Part shown: positions 1 to 13,727 of the stretch, piece after piece
Position numbering within the stretch: position 1 is the first letter of the stretch
Layout of the letters: every line of letters begins with the position of its first letter
Assembly (NCBI GenBank): GCA_031363085.1
Contig: JANLTU010000033.1
Coordinates: forward strand, 8,142-72,141
Direction: 5' to 3'
DNA: 64,000 nucleotides
Source: UBA6921 sp031363085
Lineage (GTDB): Bacteria; Pseudomonadota; Gammaproteobacteria; SG8-11
The notes under the pieces: model-generated
Databases searched by the model: none
Told to the model about the DNA's origin: nothing
Seen by the model: only the letters and a program-made list of their open reading frames with translations
Made by a program: the position numbers and the translations under genes

Positions 1-2
1 AC

Positions 3-1007
3 ACCGGGTATGCCGCGAGCATCGATGATGCCGCGACGCCGGTGAACGAAAATCAGACGCTTGGGCATGAGAGCTGGTACGCGCTGTCAAGCAGCACCAT
101 CGCGATGAAAGCAACGCCTGCAAAGCATCTAAAAAAAGGCGACTTGGTCGCGCTCGCCATCACCGTAACCAATACCGGTCCCAGCGTGGGTAGCGGCGAG
201 TTCATTGTTACGCACACGATTGCGCCGGGGCTGTCGTACTACTACGCTTCGCCAAGCGCGACCAGCCCGGAGCTGCCTCTGGGCTGTCAGTTGTCGTCGC
301 CGACGAATGACAGGCAAGTGACGTGCACACACGCCAAGCTTGATCCGGGTTCACCACCAGCGGAGATTACGATCCACGTGGTAGTGACGACACCCGACAC
401 CAGCGAAGTCGTGAGCACGGCGAGCGTGCGCCCGAATATCAATGACCCGAATGTGCCGTACAACGAGGCGCAGGTGAGCTTGCATGTGAACGCGCCGGAC
501 GTCGCAGTTTCCTGGACCAGTAATCCGCCGGAAGTGAAGGTCGGGGCGAGCGTCGAATATCAAGTGACGGTCAAAAATAATGGTCAGGTTCCGGCGGCGG
601 GGACGGTGCTCGACATTATCGTTCCCGCGAGCATCACGTTTAATGCATCGCCTAATTGGCTCTGTTCGCCGCCAGACGCAAACGGGAATACAACCTGCTC
701 GTATCGAATTGATATGTTGGCCGGCAAGGCGCAGGTGTCGGTTACATTTGGTTTGACTGGCACTGCGGCGGGCGACGTTGCGTTAGTTGCGCAAGTTGCT
801 ACAGCGGGCGACAGCGATGCGGCCAATAATCAAGCGCGTGCAACCATCACAGTTACCAGCGCAGTTAAAGGCGGCGGTATCGACGGTGGAGTTAATCCGC
901 CGGCGAACAAGAAAAAAGGCGGCGGTGTCGTTGATCTCATGGGGCTGCTGCTGTTGTCGCTGCTGTTGGCCCTGCGCCGCCGCTGCGCCGTTTTCGCGAC
1001 GGCTTAA
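3..1007 (+). CDS. DUF11-repeat exported surface protein, C-terminal part, with GlyGly-CTERM-like anchor (partial)
   Basis: The reading frame is open to the left edge, so the N-terminus lies outside the window. The visible part holds two DUF11/CARDB-type beta-sandwich repeats; the second begins near DVAVSWTSNPPEVKVGASVE and has the usual 'vtvkNnG' pattern. The C-terminus is tripartite: a Gly-rich linker with GGG, a hydrophobic helix rich in Leu, then an Arg cluster (LRRRC). This resembles GlyGly-CTERM sorting tails, which in Gammaproteobacteria are processed by rhombosortase after type II secretion. The role is inferred to be a surface-exposed or secreted structural protein. No rhombosortase gene is visible in the window. 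Confidence 0.75.
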   Translation, partial: TGYAASIDDAATPVNENQTLGHESWYALSSSTIAMKATPAKHLKKGDLVALAITVTNTGPSVGSGEFIVTHTIAPGLSYYYASPSATSPELPLGCQLSSPTNDRQVTCTHAKLDPGSPPAEITIHVVVTTPDTSEVVSTASVRPNINDPNVPYNEAQVSLHVNAPDVAVSWTSNPPEVKVGASVEYQVTVKNNGQVPAAGTVLDIIVPASITFNASPNWLCSPPDANGNTTCSYRIDMLAGKAQVSVTFGLTGTAAGDVALVAQVATAGDSDAANNQARATITVTSAVKGGGIDGGVNPPANKKKGGGVVDLMGLLLLSLLLALRRRCAVFATA

Positions 1008-1017
1008 CCGCGCCGCC

Positions 1018-1929
1018 ATGCCCACGATCCGCTTTGGCATTGATCTGGGCGGAACCAAAATCGAAATCATCGCACTCGATGCACAGGGCGCGGAGCTTTA
1101 CAGCAAGCGTGTCGCAACCCCGCAAGGCGACTATCGCGGCACGCTCAAGATCATCGCTGAATTGGTATTGGCTGCGGAACAACAACTGTGTACGCGTGGC
1201 AGCGTGGGCATCGGCACGCCGGGTGCGCTTTCGCACGCCACCGGCCGGCTGAAAAATTCCAACTCGGTATGTTTGAATGGTCAAGCACTGGCGCAGGATC
1301 TGGAAGCGCTGCTGGCGCGCGCAGTGCGCATCAGCAACGATGCAAATTGCTTCGCATTGTCGGAAGCTACCGACGGCGCCGCAGCCGGGGCCGCTGTGGT
1401 GTTCGGCGTGATTGTCGGCACCGGCACCGGCGCCGGCATCGTGGTGCGCGGTCAGGTGCTGGATGGCCCGAATTCAATTGCCGGCGAATGGGGTCACAAC
1501 CCGCTGCCTTGGCCGGCCGATGAAGAGCGCCCCGGCGCTGCGTGTTACTGCGGCCAACACGGCTGCATCGAAACGTTTTTGTCCGGCCCCGGCATCACGC
1601 GGGATCACGAACGCGTCACCGGTGTGCGCAGCGCAGCGCACGCCATTGTGTCGCGCGCCGCGCACGGCGACGCGGCCTGCGCAGCGACCTTGCAACGCTA
1701 TGAAGACCGCATGGCGCGCGCGCTTGCCCATGTCATTAATATTCTCGACCCGCATGTTATTGTGCTCGGCGGGGGGCTGGGCAACATCGCGCGCCTGTAC
1801 GAGAATGTGCCGCGTTTATGGGGAAAATATGTATTTTCCGACCGGGTCGACACGCGTCTGGTCGCACCAAAATTCGGCGACGCCAGCGGCGTGCGCGGTG
1901 CAGCGTGGTTGTGGAACGACGGGATGTGA
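1018..1929 (+). CDS. ROK-family sugar kinase, fructokinase (Mak)-like
   Basis: This 303-residue protein starts MPTIRFGIDLGGTKIE, the phosphate-1 motif of ROK kinases. It carries the ROK zinc motif CYCGQHGCIETFLSG around residues 178-192 and a C-terminal HVIVLGGG adenosine motif. The length matches E. coli Mak (about 300 residues). The family phosphorylates free hexoses such as fructose or glucose with ATP in the cytoplasm; the substrate cannot be read from the sequence. A longer in-frame extension upstream would overlap the preceding gene, so I take the ATG at 1018, 10 bases after that gene's stop. Confidence 0.85.
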   Translation: MPTIRFGIDLGGTKIEIIALDAQGAELYSKRVATPQGDYRGTLKIIAELVLAAEQQLCTRGSVGIGTPGALSHATGRLKNSNSVCLNGQALAQDLEALLARAVRISNDANCFALSEATDGAAAGAAVVFGVIVGTGTGAGIVVRGQVLDGPNSIAGEWGHNPLPWPADEERPGAACYCGQHGCIETFLSGPGITRDHERVTGVRSAAHAIVSRAAHGDAACAATLQRYEDRMARALAHVINILDPHVIVLGGGLGNIARLYENVPRLWGKYVFSDRVDTRLVAPKFGDASGVRGAAWLWNDGM

Positions 1930-2003
1930 TAGGACACGCAGTTGATGTGGATGAAGTTAATTATCGTTAAACGTGTTAACCAGAATGGTCAGGGAGTGAA
2001 CGA

Positions 2004-2645
2004 ATGCGACGAATAGTTTTTGTAGGTGCAGCGCTAGCGGCGGCGGCTGTGATGATTGGCTGCACGACTATTCCGCCGGCTTTTATTGGCGACCCGAACA
2101 CGCATGGCTTTGTCATCGTCGAAGGCGAAGCGGCGATCACGCAACAAAAAGACGGTGAGACTGCCATTGCACAACAAAAAAAACCGCGCGAACCGAGCTT
2201 GCGATTTTCTGTAATTGAAGAAGTAACGCTGCAATCGGTCGAACGCCCGACACAGATCGTACGCGGCCGGAATCAGGCGGGGTTAACTTGGTTTTCCGAT
2301 TTAGAACCGGGCACCTACCGCGTCAAGGATATCCGTTTAAACAATGAGCGCGGTGAGGCTATTTACCGATTACCGCAAGATGCTTTGCCCGAGCCTGCAC
2401 TTAGCTTCAGCATCGGCGCCGGTGAATTACGTTACCTTGGCTATATCGAGATATCGCAGTTTATTCGCCATGTCGTGACCAATAACGGAAGCGTCGAGCT
2501 GGCTAACGTGCTGCGTTTCAATGTCGTGCATAATCGCGACGAAATGCGTGCCTGGGAGCGTGTGTATGATTTGTACGCGCGTACACCGTGGGAAGCGCTG
2601 CTGCTGAAAAAAATCGAGACGGTGCAAAAACCCGGCAGCAACTAA
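2004..2645 (+). CDS. Putative outer-membrane or periplasmic lipoprotein
   Basis: This 213-residue protein has a type II signal peptide: MRR, a hydrophobic Ala/Val stretch, then the lipobox VMIGC with the lipidated Cys near residue 20. Residues 46-64 contain a short Gln/Lys-rich direct repeat (ITQQKDGET, IAQQKKPRE). The rest looks like a beta-rich domain (LEPGTYRVKDIRL) that could be a carboxypeptidase-regulatory-like or DUF fold; I do not recognise the family. It runs convergently into the helicase gene with only two bases between the stop codons, so there is no room for a terminator between them. Confidence 0.7.
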   Translation: MRRIVFVGAALAAAAVMIGCTTIPPAFIGDPNTHGFVIVEGEAAITQQKDGETAIAQQKKPREPSLRFSVIEEVTLQSVERPTQIVRGRNQAGLTWFSDLEPGTYRVKDIRLNNERGEAIYRLPQDALPEPALSFSIGAGELRYLGYIEISQFIRHVVTNNGSVELANVLRFNVVHNRDEMRAWERVYDLYARTPWEALLLKKIETVQKPGSN

Positions 2646-2647
2646 AA

Positions 2648-6993
<4,346 letters not shown>

Positions 6994-6994
<1 letters not shown>

Positions 6995-8325
6995 CACCTG
7001 GGTCTGAACATGTAAATGCGTTCTTTTTCCAACATTTTATAGCGTTCTTCCAGCACTTCGACGCTGGGCAGGTAAAGTGCGTGGGTGGCTTGAGGTGCGC
7101 GTCCTCCTGCCAGAATTTCCTGTTCATAGTGGGCGAACAGGGTGGCGCGCTGCGCGGCAAATTGCCCGACCGCCACCTGTTGTCCAAGATAACCCAGCGC
7201 TAACAACAGGGTTGCCGACCACACCAGGGTAGCGCCACGTGCGCTGCGCATCCAGCGCTCGAAGTGGGGAAGGCTCAAAACCAACAGCGCAACCCAGGTG
7301 ATTAACAAGAAAATCGCGTAGCGATGCGCCGGTAATAAATCCAGTTGGTGGCGACCGATTGCGATCATCGCCGCCGTGCCCAGGGAAAATATCAACATCG
7401 CGAGCGCGACCAGGGTGAGCGGTTGCTGTGTGCGCGCGGCCCAAATTCCTTGCAAGCCAAAAAATAGGCTGAGCACAAAAATCGCCAGCCCCGCTCCCAT
7501 GGCAGGCCAATACAGCGGCCCGACTTCCACCCAGGGCATGCCATGGTATTCGAGCAAATATTTGGCGATATGGACAAGGTCGCCCAGGCCCCCGGCCACC
7601 GCGTGGGTTTCGCTTGCGAGGGGGTAGTGGTAGCTAAAGCCGATGCCGACCAGCGTGCCTGTCGCCGCAATCGCAAGGCCATAAAAACCGCCAAGTCGCA
7701 GCGCCCAAGCCAGCCACAAAAGCAGCGGCCAAACAAGCAGGCCATTCAGCGCGGCCAGACTTGCGCACAGCGCAGCAAGCAGGGCCAGCGAGAAATAAAT
7801 GTTGCGTTCCAACTTTCGCCGATCAACGACTCCGCCGGAGCGCGCCAGCAGCACGCACGCCATGAATACAAAAAAGCTCACTATCAGGTGTTGACTATTT
7901 ACCGGATAGGCGAAGCTTGCGTAACTGGAGGTAGGAAACAACAGCAGCGCCGCCACCGCGATTGCCCAGCGACGTAGCGCAGCGTTCTCCACGTTACGGT
8001 GCAGGCCGGCGAGTGTGGTGGCGGCGGCGATCAACAACAGCAACAAGCCCACGGCTGCGATGGGATAACTCAAGCCACCGAATAACCTGGCATCACTGAT
8101 CGTCAACAGCTTGGAGAACACCAGACGATGTCCGTTGTGCGGCGTCCATAAATACTGCCATAAGCTTTGGTCAGGAACATTGTAAAATCCATTCAGCCAA
8201 TCCAGCACGTCGCCGTAAGGAGTGACGATTATCGCGAGCGGAAAATAGCCTAAAAACAGCGCAAATTGCAGGACTGCGATAATACTCAATAAAGCGGTGG
8301 CGCGCGCGGTGTGGGAAGGCTGCAT
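6994..8325 (-). CDS. Polytopic inner-membrane protein, possibly GT-C glycosyltransferase-like
   Basis: This 443-residue protein has about ten hydrophobic helices spread along its length. After the first helix comes a periplasmic-loop sequence (YGDVLDWLNGFYNVPDQ, then WTPHNGHRLVFSK) with acidic residues where GT-C enzymes hold their catalytic acidic motif. I recognise no specific family. Its stop codon overlaps the start of the helicase gene, so the two are probably co-transcribed, though no functional link is obvious. It is not obviously a member of the D-x-x-WHLANGR paralog family seen elsewhere in the window. Confidence 0.7.
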
Positions 8326-8530
8326 AATTTTCCGAAGCAGGTTGGACGTCAGTGTGCTTGCCTATGTAAGTGAGCGAGCAGCGTGTTGCGCTGCACAGAT
8401 AAGAGAATGAGGTCGATTATACTACCGCGTGTCCCGACGTTTGTGGGTTGAGGCAAGCGTCGATCCGATGAGCGCGCGGCTTGCTGTGCTTCAACACTAA
8501 CCAGCCCACTGTACGAGAATACAAAAACAC

Positions 8531-9958
8531 GTGGCCTTGAATGACGAAGTCCCGCTGTATGTTGATCTTGACGGCACGCTGACCTACAGCGATATGTTGC
8601 TGGAAAGTCTGTTTGCGTTGCTGCGCAATAATCCGTTGTACCTGTTTTTGCTGCCGTGGTGGTTGCTCAAAGGCAAGGCGTATTTGAAAGCGCAGCTCGC
8701 GCAGCGTGTCGATGTCGACGTGACCACCTTGCCGTATCACCTGCCGTTTCTCGAATTTTTGAGGGCCGAGCATGCGCGTGGCCGGCGACTGATATTAGCG
8801 ACGGCCGCGTCACGGCGTTATGCCGAACACGTGGCGCGACATCTAGGCATTTTCGCCGAGGTGCTGGGCAGTGACGCTGCGCATAATCTTGCCGGTGAGG
8901 CTAAATGCAACGCAATCCGCGCGCATAACAATGCGCAGCCGTTCGACTACGCCGGTAACGCACGCCGCGATGTCGCGATCTGGCGCCGTGCGCGCGCGGC
9001 GCTGGTCGTAAACGCATCCGACGGCGTAGTGGGCGCGGCCACGCGCGTCACCCAGGTGCAGCAAATTTTCGACCGCCCCGGCGGCGGGGCAAGCACCTAC
9101 CTGCGCGCGTTGCGCCCGCATCAGTGGCTGAAGAATCTGCTGCTGTTTGTGCCGCTGCTCACCGCGCATCAATGGGCCAATCACGTCGCGCTCGGCCATC
9201 TGCTGCTTGCGTTTCTCGCCTTCGGTCTGGCCGCGTCGAGCGTGTACGTGCTGAATGATTTGCTCGATCTGTCGACCGACCGGCTGCATCCGCGCAAGTG
9301 CAGGCGGCCGTTTGCATCCGGTGAGCTGCCGCTACAGCATGGCCTGCTGCTGGTGCCGCTGTTGGCCGGTGCCGGCCTGCTGGTGGCGGCGCTGGTGTCA
9401 CGCGAGCTGGTCGGCGGGCTGCTGGTTTATCTGCTGCTCACCTCCGGCTACTCGCTGCATTTTAAACGTTACGCGCTGATCGATGTGTTATTGCTGGCCG
9501 GGCTGTACACCTTGCGCGTGATTGCCGGTGCGCTTGCGATCCAGGTGCCGCTGTCGTTCTGGTTGCTGGCTTTTTCGGTGTTCCTGTTTTTCAGCATTGC
9601 GCTGTTAAAGCGCTGCGCCGAATTGCGCAGTCTGCGTGATGCTGCACGCAGTTCCAGCGCCGGGCGTGATTATCATGTCGGTGACCTGTCCGATTTGCGC
9701 GCGATGGGCATGGCCAGTGGCTATCTGGCGGTCTTGGTATTCGCGCTTTTCATTAACAGCCCCGAGGTCGCCGAGCGTTACACGCATCCGCAACTGTTAT
9801 GGCTGTCGTGCCCGGCGCTGTTATATTGGGTGAGTCGCGTCTGGATCAAACAGGGTCGTGGCGAAATGCACGACGATCCGCTGATGTTCGCGTTGCGTGA
9901 TGTCGCCAGTTGGGTGGTGCTGAGCGCGTTGTTAGCCGTGGTTTTCGCGGCGCTTTAA
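8531..9958 (+). CDS. HAD phosphatase - UbiA prenyltransferase fusion
   Basis: A 475-residue two-domain protein. Residues 1-195 form a HAD-like domain: the first motif DLDGT with nucleophile Asp12 and Asp14, then TAASRRYAEHVA. Residues about 205-475 form a multi-helix UbiA prenyltransferase with the Mg-diphosphate motif NDLLDLSTD (from about 242) followed by RPFASG. UbiA enzymes transfer prenyl groups; fused relatives resemble decaprenylphosphoryl-5-phosphoribose synthase, with the HAD part able to remove the 5'-phosphate. The product is inferred to be a prenyl-phospho-sugar donor for envelope glycans. GTG start at 8531; the 205-base divergent gap upstream should hold promoters for both directions. 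Confidence 0.82.
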   Translation: MALNDEVPLYVDLDGTLTYSDMLLESLFALLRNNPLYLFLLPWWLLKGKAYLKAQLAQRVDVDVTTLPYHLPFLEFLRAEHARGRRLILATAASRRYAEHVARHLGIFAEVLGSDAAHNLAGEAKCNAIRAHNNAQPFDYAGNARRDVAIWRRARAALVVNASDGVVGAATRVTQVQQIFDRPGGGASTYLRALRPHQWLKNLLLFVPLLTAHQWANHVALGHLLLAFLAFGLAASSVYVLNDLLDLSTDRLHPRKCRRPFASGELPLQHGLLLVPLLAGAGLLVAALVSRELVGGLLVYLLLTSGYSLHFKRYALIDVLLLAGLYTLRVIAGALAIQVPLSFWLLAFSVFLFFSIALLKRCAELRSLRDAARSSSAGRDYHVGDLSDLRAMGMASGYLAVLVFALFINSPEVAERYTHPQLLWLSCPALLYWVSRVWIKQGRGEMHDDPLMFALRDVASWVVLSALLAVVFAAL

Positions 9959-10037
9959 ATGATGCTCAATCAGGTTTCTTTAAGTGGGTGCCGTTACTAA
10001 TGGAATACGCGTCTTTACTAAGCCGATAACTTAACTC

Positions 10038-10706
10038 ATGCGTCGTATCGTTGTTATCAACATCAAGGGCGGTTGTGGCAAAACCACTATCGCGACCAAT
10101 CTCGCCAGTCGCTATGCGGTCGGCGGTTACGGCGTCGCCCTGCTCGACTACGACCCGCAAGCTTCCAGCATGAATTGGCTGCGGCAACGTGCGCCCGAAT
10201 TGCCCACCGTGCACGGTATCGCTGCGCATCATGCGCAACACAGCGTCACGCGTTCGTTCGCGTTGCGTGTGCCGCCGCACATCAACCGCATTGTGGTCGA
10301 CACGCCGGCGGGTTTGAAAGGCTATAAATTAAGCGAACAACTCAAAGACAACGACGTGGTGATCATTCCGGTGGTGCCGTCGGCCATCGACATCCACGCC
10401 AGCGCGGACTTCATGCGTGACCTGTTGGTGGTCGGCAAAGCGCGCGCGCGCCGCATGCGTCTGGCGATCATCGGTAATCGCATTCGCATGGCGACTCCGG
10501 CGTTGCAGTCGTTTGAAGTATTTTTAGATCAGTTGCATGTGCCGGTGATTGCGCGCCTGCGTGATGCCGGCAATTATTTGCTGGCCGCCGAGCAAGGTGT
10601 GGGCGTACACGAGCTGGAATTACCCGACCTGCCCGAAGCACAAGAAGACCGCCTGGTGTGGGATGCGGTGCTCGACTGGATTGAGTCCGAGCCGCTGTCG
10701 GTTTGA
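10038..10706 (+). CDS. Orphan ParA/MinD-family ATPase
   Basis: 222 residues with the deviant Walker A KGGCGKTT at 10-17 (the signature Lys is K10), the switch region LLDYDPQASS and the VDTPAG motif. ParA ATPases use ATP-dependent DNA or membrane binding to position chromosomes, plasmids or protein complexes. No ParB or parS-like repeat accompanies it, so a chromosome-partition role is unlikely from context. It lies about 2 kb upstream of the chemosensory operon. ParA-type proteins such as Vibrio ParC position polar chemotaxis arrays, so a role in placing the Chp array or pili is a reasonable inference. Confidence 0.82.
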   Translation: MRRIVVINIKGGCGKTTIATNLASRYAVGGYGVALLDYDPQASSMNWLRQRAPELPTVHGIAAHHAQHSVTRSFALRVPPHINRIVVDTPAGLKGYKLSEQLKDNDVVIIPVVPSAIDIHASADFMRDLLVVGKARARRMRLAIIGNRIRMATPALQSFEVFLDQLHVPVIARLRDAGNYLLAAEQGVGVHELELPDLPEAQEDRLVWDAVLDWIESEPLSV

Positions 10707-10714
10707 GCGCAACG

Positions 10715-11422
10715 CTAGCCGGCCCGTGACTTTGCCATCGGCGTCAGCGGTGGGTGCCGCGTCTTGTCGTGCTCATGCATGCGGTAGTGCACAAACTCCG
10801 CGCGTGTCTCGAAGTGAAAAAACGGATTGCCGTCGATTTGTTCCTGCAGGCTCGAAACCGTGCGCTCGGCGTAGTTGTGTCCCGGCAAAATCAGCGTGCT
10901 GGCCGGCAACTCAGTGCGCAGCCGTTGTAACGTGTCGTAGAGCTGACCCGGATCGCCACCACGCAGGTCGCAGCGCCCGCAGCCGAAAATAAACAAGGTG
11001 TCACCGGCGATCAATTGCTCGCCGACGCGATAACAGGCCGAACCGGGCGTGTGTCCGGGCGTGTGCAGCACGTCGATTTTGGTTTGTCCCAGTGCGATGC
11101 TGTCGCCACCATGGTGCAGGGTGGGCAGGTCTTGATAATTTCCCCAGAACTTCGCTTCGTCCTTGAGCAGATGCACTTGCGCGTCATACTGCGCCAGCAG
11201 CGCGCCCAGCGCGTTGACGTGATCGTTGTGGCTGTGCGTGAGCAGAATATCGGTGATGCGCAGATTTTGCGCGCGCACGCGCGCCAGAATCACCTCCGGT
11301 TCCCAGGCCGGATCGACCACCGCCACGCGTCCGCTGGCATGGTCGTGAATCAGGTAAATAAAGTTCTCCATCGGCCCCAGTTCAAGTGCGGTGATGGCGT
11401 GGGGCGGTTGTGGTACGGTCAT
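10715..11422 (-). CDS. Metallo-beta-lactamase-fold hydrolase, glyoxalase II-like
   Basis: 235 residues with the full zinc-binding set: THSHNDH at 62-68, the third-ligand region HTPGHTPGS, GDTLF with the bridging Asp, and PGHNY. These belong to the GloB-like branch that hydrolyses thioesters such as S-D-lactoylglutathione or persulfides. ATG at 11422 is chosen because GGAG lies eight bases upstream on the minus strand; a longer in-frame start exists but has no Shine-Dalgarno sequence. It is transcribed convergently with the parA gene (8 bases between stops) and divergently from the HD-GYP-like gene. Confidence 0.85.
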   Translation of the reverse strand: MTVPQPPHAITALELGPMENFIYLIHDHASGRVAVVDPAWEPEVILARVRAQNLRITDILLTHSHNDHVNALGALLAQYDAQVHLLKDEAKFWGNYQDLPTLHHGGDSIALGQTKIDVLHTPGHTPGSACYRVGEQLIAGDTLFIFGCGRCDLRGGDPGQLYDTLQRLRTELPASTLILPGHNYAERTVSSLQEQIDGNPFFHFETRAEFVHYRMHEHDKTRHPPLTPMAKSRAG

Positions 11423-11475
11423 GGCGGGTTCTCCGGGGCGTGTGCCTATTCTAACCGGCACGCGTGCCGATAGTT

Positions 11476-12612
11476 ATGACCAACCAACACTTCACGGGCT
11501 CCAGCGTCATGTCGAATTCCGAACTACTGCCGCCGCTGCCGCTGGAGGTTATCAATGAATTTCGCGACAGCCTCGACGACAACTGTGATACAGCCGAGCG
11601 CGAAATTGCGCGGCTGGATCGGGATCACGCCAACAAAGATGCCATTGACACTCTGTTGCGCGCGCTGCACAACATCAAAAACAGCGCACACATGCGCATG
11701 TTCGATCAACTGGCCCACTACGGACAACGTATTGAAAATATCGTCGGTGAAGTGCGTGCCGGTCGCCTGCCATATGTTTTGGAATTAGGCGAGGTCGTGT
11801 TGCTGGCGCTGGACGAGTTTCGTGTTTACGTCGATCAATTTGCCGATACCGGGTACCTCGATGCGCCGACCTTGCGTGGGACTGAAGCGGCGCTTGAGTC
11901 GGTGCGCACCGCGACGCCCAATGTTTTGGCCGGGTGCGCGCGTGCCGCCATCACGCGCTTCACCGGTAAGCTTCCGCAAGCCCGCGTCAGTGTCGCGGAA
12001 GTTGCGCCGCCGCGCGCGCAAGCACAGACGCAGCGCGAAGATCTAGCCTGTTTTCGCGACCTGGCGCTGCGCCTGTGTGCGCGCTTGCCGTATGCCGCCG
12101 GCCGCATCGAACGCACCTTGCCGTTGCTGCTCAAGTTAAACGCCGCAGCGCCCTATCCGGTGGATACCGCGCAACTGGAAGCCGCGCTCTATATGCACGA
12201 CATCGGCTTGGCGTTTTTGCCGGAAAGTTTGTTGTGCAAAGACAGCAAATACACGGCGGAGGAGTGGGCCGTCATCAAGCAACACCCCGATATCGCCAGC
12301 GCCTTGCTCCAGCGCGTGCCGGGCTGGGAGGAGGCTGCGCAGATGGTGGCGCAGCACCACGCCTGGAGCGACGGCTCGGAAGGTTATCCGCTGTTTATCA
12401 AAACCAACCTGCTGCATGTCGGCGCGCAGATGCTGGCGCTGGTGGATTCCTACGAGTCGATGACACTGCCGCGCCCGGACCGGCAATTTCGTCGCTCGGT
12501 GCTGCGTGCGGTGATGGAAATCAACAACCTCGCCGGCCGCCAGTTCAGCGCGGTGTTAGCGCCGATCTTTATTGCCATCGTGCGTGAGACGATGAAGACG
12601 CCGCCGGCGTAG
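11476..12612 (+). CDS. HD-GYP-like protein with N-terminal Hpt-like helical domain
   Basis: About 378 residues. Residues 20-120 are helical, with ALHNIKNSAHM at about 63-73, recalling the phospho-acceptor H-box of histidine phosphotransfer domains (canonical HxxKG; here Asn replaces Gly). The C-terminal half is an HD-GYP-type domain: MHDIG (about 239), HH-x2-SDGSEGYP (about 293), LALVDSYESMT. HD-GYP proteins hydrolyse cyclic di-GMP. The HD and GYP elements are present, but the family's multi-residue signature is only partly kept, so activity is uncertain. Its place just before the pilG-pilH-chpA operon suggests it links chemosensory signalling to c-di-GMP. Possible starts are 11464 (GTG), 11476 or 11509 (ATG); none has a strong ribosome-binding site. 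Confidence 0.72.
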   Translation: MTNQHFTGSSVMSNSELLPPLPLEVINEFRDSLDDNCDTAEREIARLDRDHANKDAIDTLLRALHNIKNSAHMRMFDQLAHYGQRIENIVGEVRAGRLPYVLELGEVVLLALDEFRVYVDQFADTGYLDAPTLRGTEAALESVRTATPNVLAGCARAAITRFTGKLPQARVSVAEVAPPRAQAQTQREDLACFRDLALRLCARLPYAAGRIERTLPLLLKLNAAAPYPVDTAQLEAALYMHDIGLAFLPESLLCKDSKYTAEEWAVIKQHPDIASALLQRVPGWEEAAQMVAQHHAWSDGSEGYPLFIKTNLLHVGAQMLALVDSYESMTLPRPDRQFRRSVLRAVMEINNLAGRQFSAVLAPIFIAIVRETMKTPPA

Positions 12613-12630
12613 TCAATATCTTCCAGAGTT

Positions 12631-12677
12631 CTAAACCTGCTTCCGCACGCCGCCCAGGATTGCAGGGGCAGGTTTAG
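12631..12677. other. Inverted repeat in the gap before pilG
   Basis: CTAAACCTGC (12631-12640) and GCAGGTTTAG (12668-12677) are perfect 10-base inverted repeats separated by 27 bases that include a C-rich and a G-rich stretch. No T-run follows on either strand, so it is not a typical intrinsic terminator. It could be a long hairpin ending the upstream transcript or a binding site upstream of the chemosensory operon. The rest of the gap 12613-12866 shows nothing else I can identify. Confidence 0.5.
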
Positions 12678-12866
12678 ACACAACCACAAACAACTTGAAC
12701 AGGATCTAAAGTTTTTGCCGCGCCATCCGTTATTGCTGTCGCGTCTGCTTAATCGTTTTTTGGAAAAGTTTTCATTGCAAAGCGGCGTTGCCACCGGGGC
12801 AGGTACCAGAAATAACATTTTGCGGGTCGGATTAAAGCAGCGCGCAGTAACAAGAGGGCCAAGATT

Positions 12867-13286
12867 GTGGCGAATCAACCATGGGTGTTGGTGGTGGACG
12901 ACAGCAACGTGATCCGTGAATTGATGCGGCTGACCTTGGGGCAGCTTGGTTTCAATATCGACTTCGCGCTCACCGGAGAGCAGGGATTGCAACTGGTTAG
13001 CCAGCACTTGTATGACCTGATTTTTCTCGACGCGATGCTTCCCGGCATGGATGGGTACAAAGTCTGCAAAACCATCAAGGCCAATAAAGCCACGCGCCCG
13101 ATACCCATCATCATGTTGACGAGTCGTGGCACCTCAAGTGACAAGGTGCTCGGGGCCATGGCCGGAGCCAACGCATACCTGATCAAGCCGATTGACCGGG
13201 TCAAGTTGGTCGAAGCCATCCAGAAGCTTTTACCCAGCTACAGTCGAACCCGACACGATGTATTGAAAGGTATTTCTTTCCGTTGA
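12867..13286 (+). CDS. pilG: Single-domain response regulator, PilG-like
   Basis: A 139-residue stand-alone receiver domain. The acidic pocket is VVDDS (D11, D12), the phosphorylated Asp is D55 in LIFLDAMLPGMDG, the switch Thr lies in MLTSR, and the Lys is in LIKPI. There is no output domain. In the Pil-Chp system, PilG is phosphorylated by ChpA and promotes pilus extension and cAMP production. GTG start at 12867 has AGAGGG upstream. It is the first gene of an operon running to 19959, and the identity is supported by the order pilG-pilH-cheW-pilJ-chpA. Confidence 0.87.
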   Translation: MANQPWVLVVDDSNVIRELMRLTLGQLGFNIDFALTGEQGLQLVSQHLYDLIFLDAMLPGMDGYKVCKTIKANKATRPIPIIMLTSRGTSSDKVLGAMAGANAYLIKPIDRVKLVEAIQKLLPSYSRTRHDVLKGISFR

Positions 13287-13348
13287 TGTTGAAGGATGTT
13301 TTTTCCAGAAGCACCGCACTTAACTAGTTCACCGATTGGAGATTAAAC

Positions 13349-13711
13349 ATGGCTATCCGCAAAGTACTCTGTGTTGACGACACCGCCACCGACCTGAAAA
13401 ATCTGGAGCAGATTTGTTCCAAGGCGGGTTACCAGGTGATCACCGCTTCTTCGGGCAAAGACGCTGTGGCCAAGGCCAAAAGCGAAAACCCCGACGCCGT
13501 GTTGATGGACGTGGTGATGGCCGACATGAACGGCTTTCAGGCTTGCCGGGCGATCACGCACGACGCCGCAACCAAAAATATTCCGGTGATCCTGGTGTCG
13601 AGCAAGGGCGAGAAGACCGACAAGGTTTGGGGCGAGGAGCAGGGCGCCAAGGGCTATGTCACCAAACCCTTTACCTCCGACCAGTTGCTTGCGGCATTAA
13701 AAGCGCTTTAA
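13349..13711 (+). CDS. pilH: Single-domain response regulator, PilH-like
   Basis: 120 residues forming one receiver domain: CVDDT (D10, D11), the phospho-acceptor D54 in VLMDVVMADMNG, the switch Ser in VSSKG and K in VTKPF. In Pseudomonas twitching motility PilH acts against PilG, as a phosphate sink or retraction regulator. ATG at 13349 follows GGAGATTAAAC. It lies 62 bases after pilG and 16 bases before the CheW gene, consistent with one transcript. Confidence 0.87.
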   Translation: MAIRKVLCVDDTATDLKNLEQICSKAGYQVITASSGKDAVAKAKSENPDAVLMDVVMADMNGFQACRAITHDAATKNIPVILVSSKGEKTDKVWGEEQGAKGYVTKPFTSDQLLAALKAL

Positions 13712-13727
13712 AAAACGCGGAGCGCTT

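Noticed and set aside
787..1017. Longer N-terminal extension of the ROK kinase
   Set aside because: It overlaps the upstream gene in another frame, and the ROK fold starts right at the ATG at 1018.
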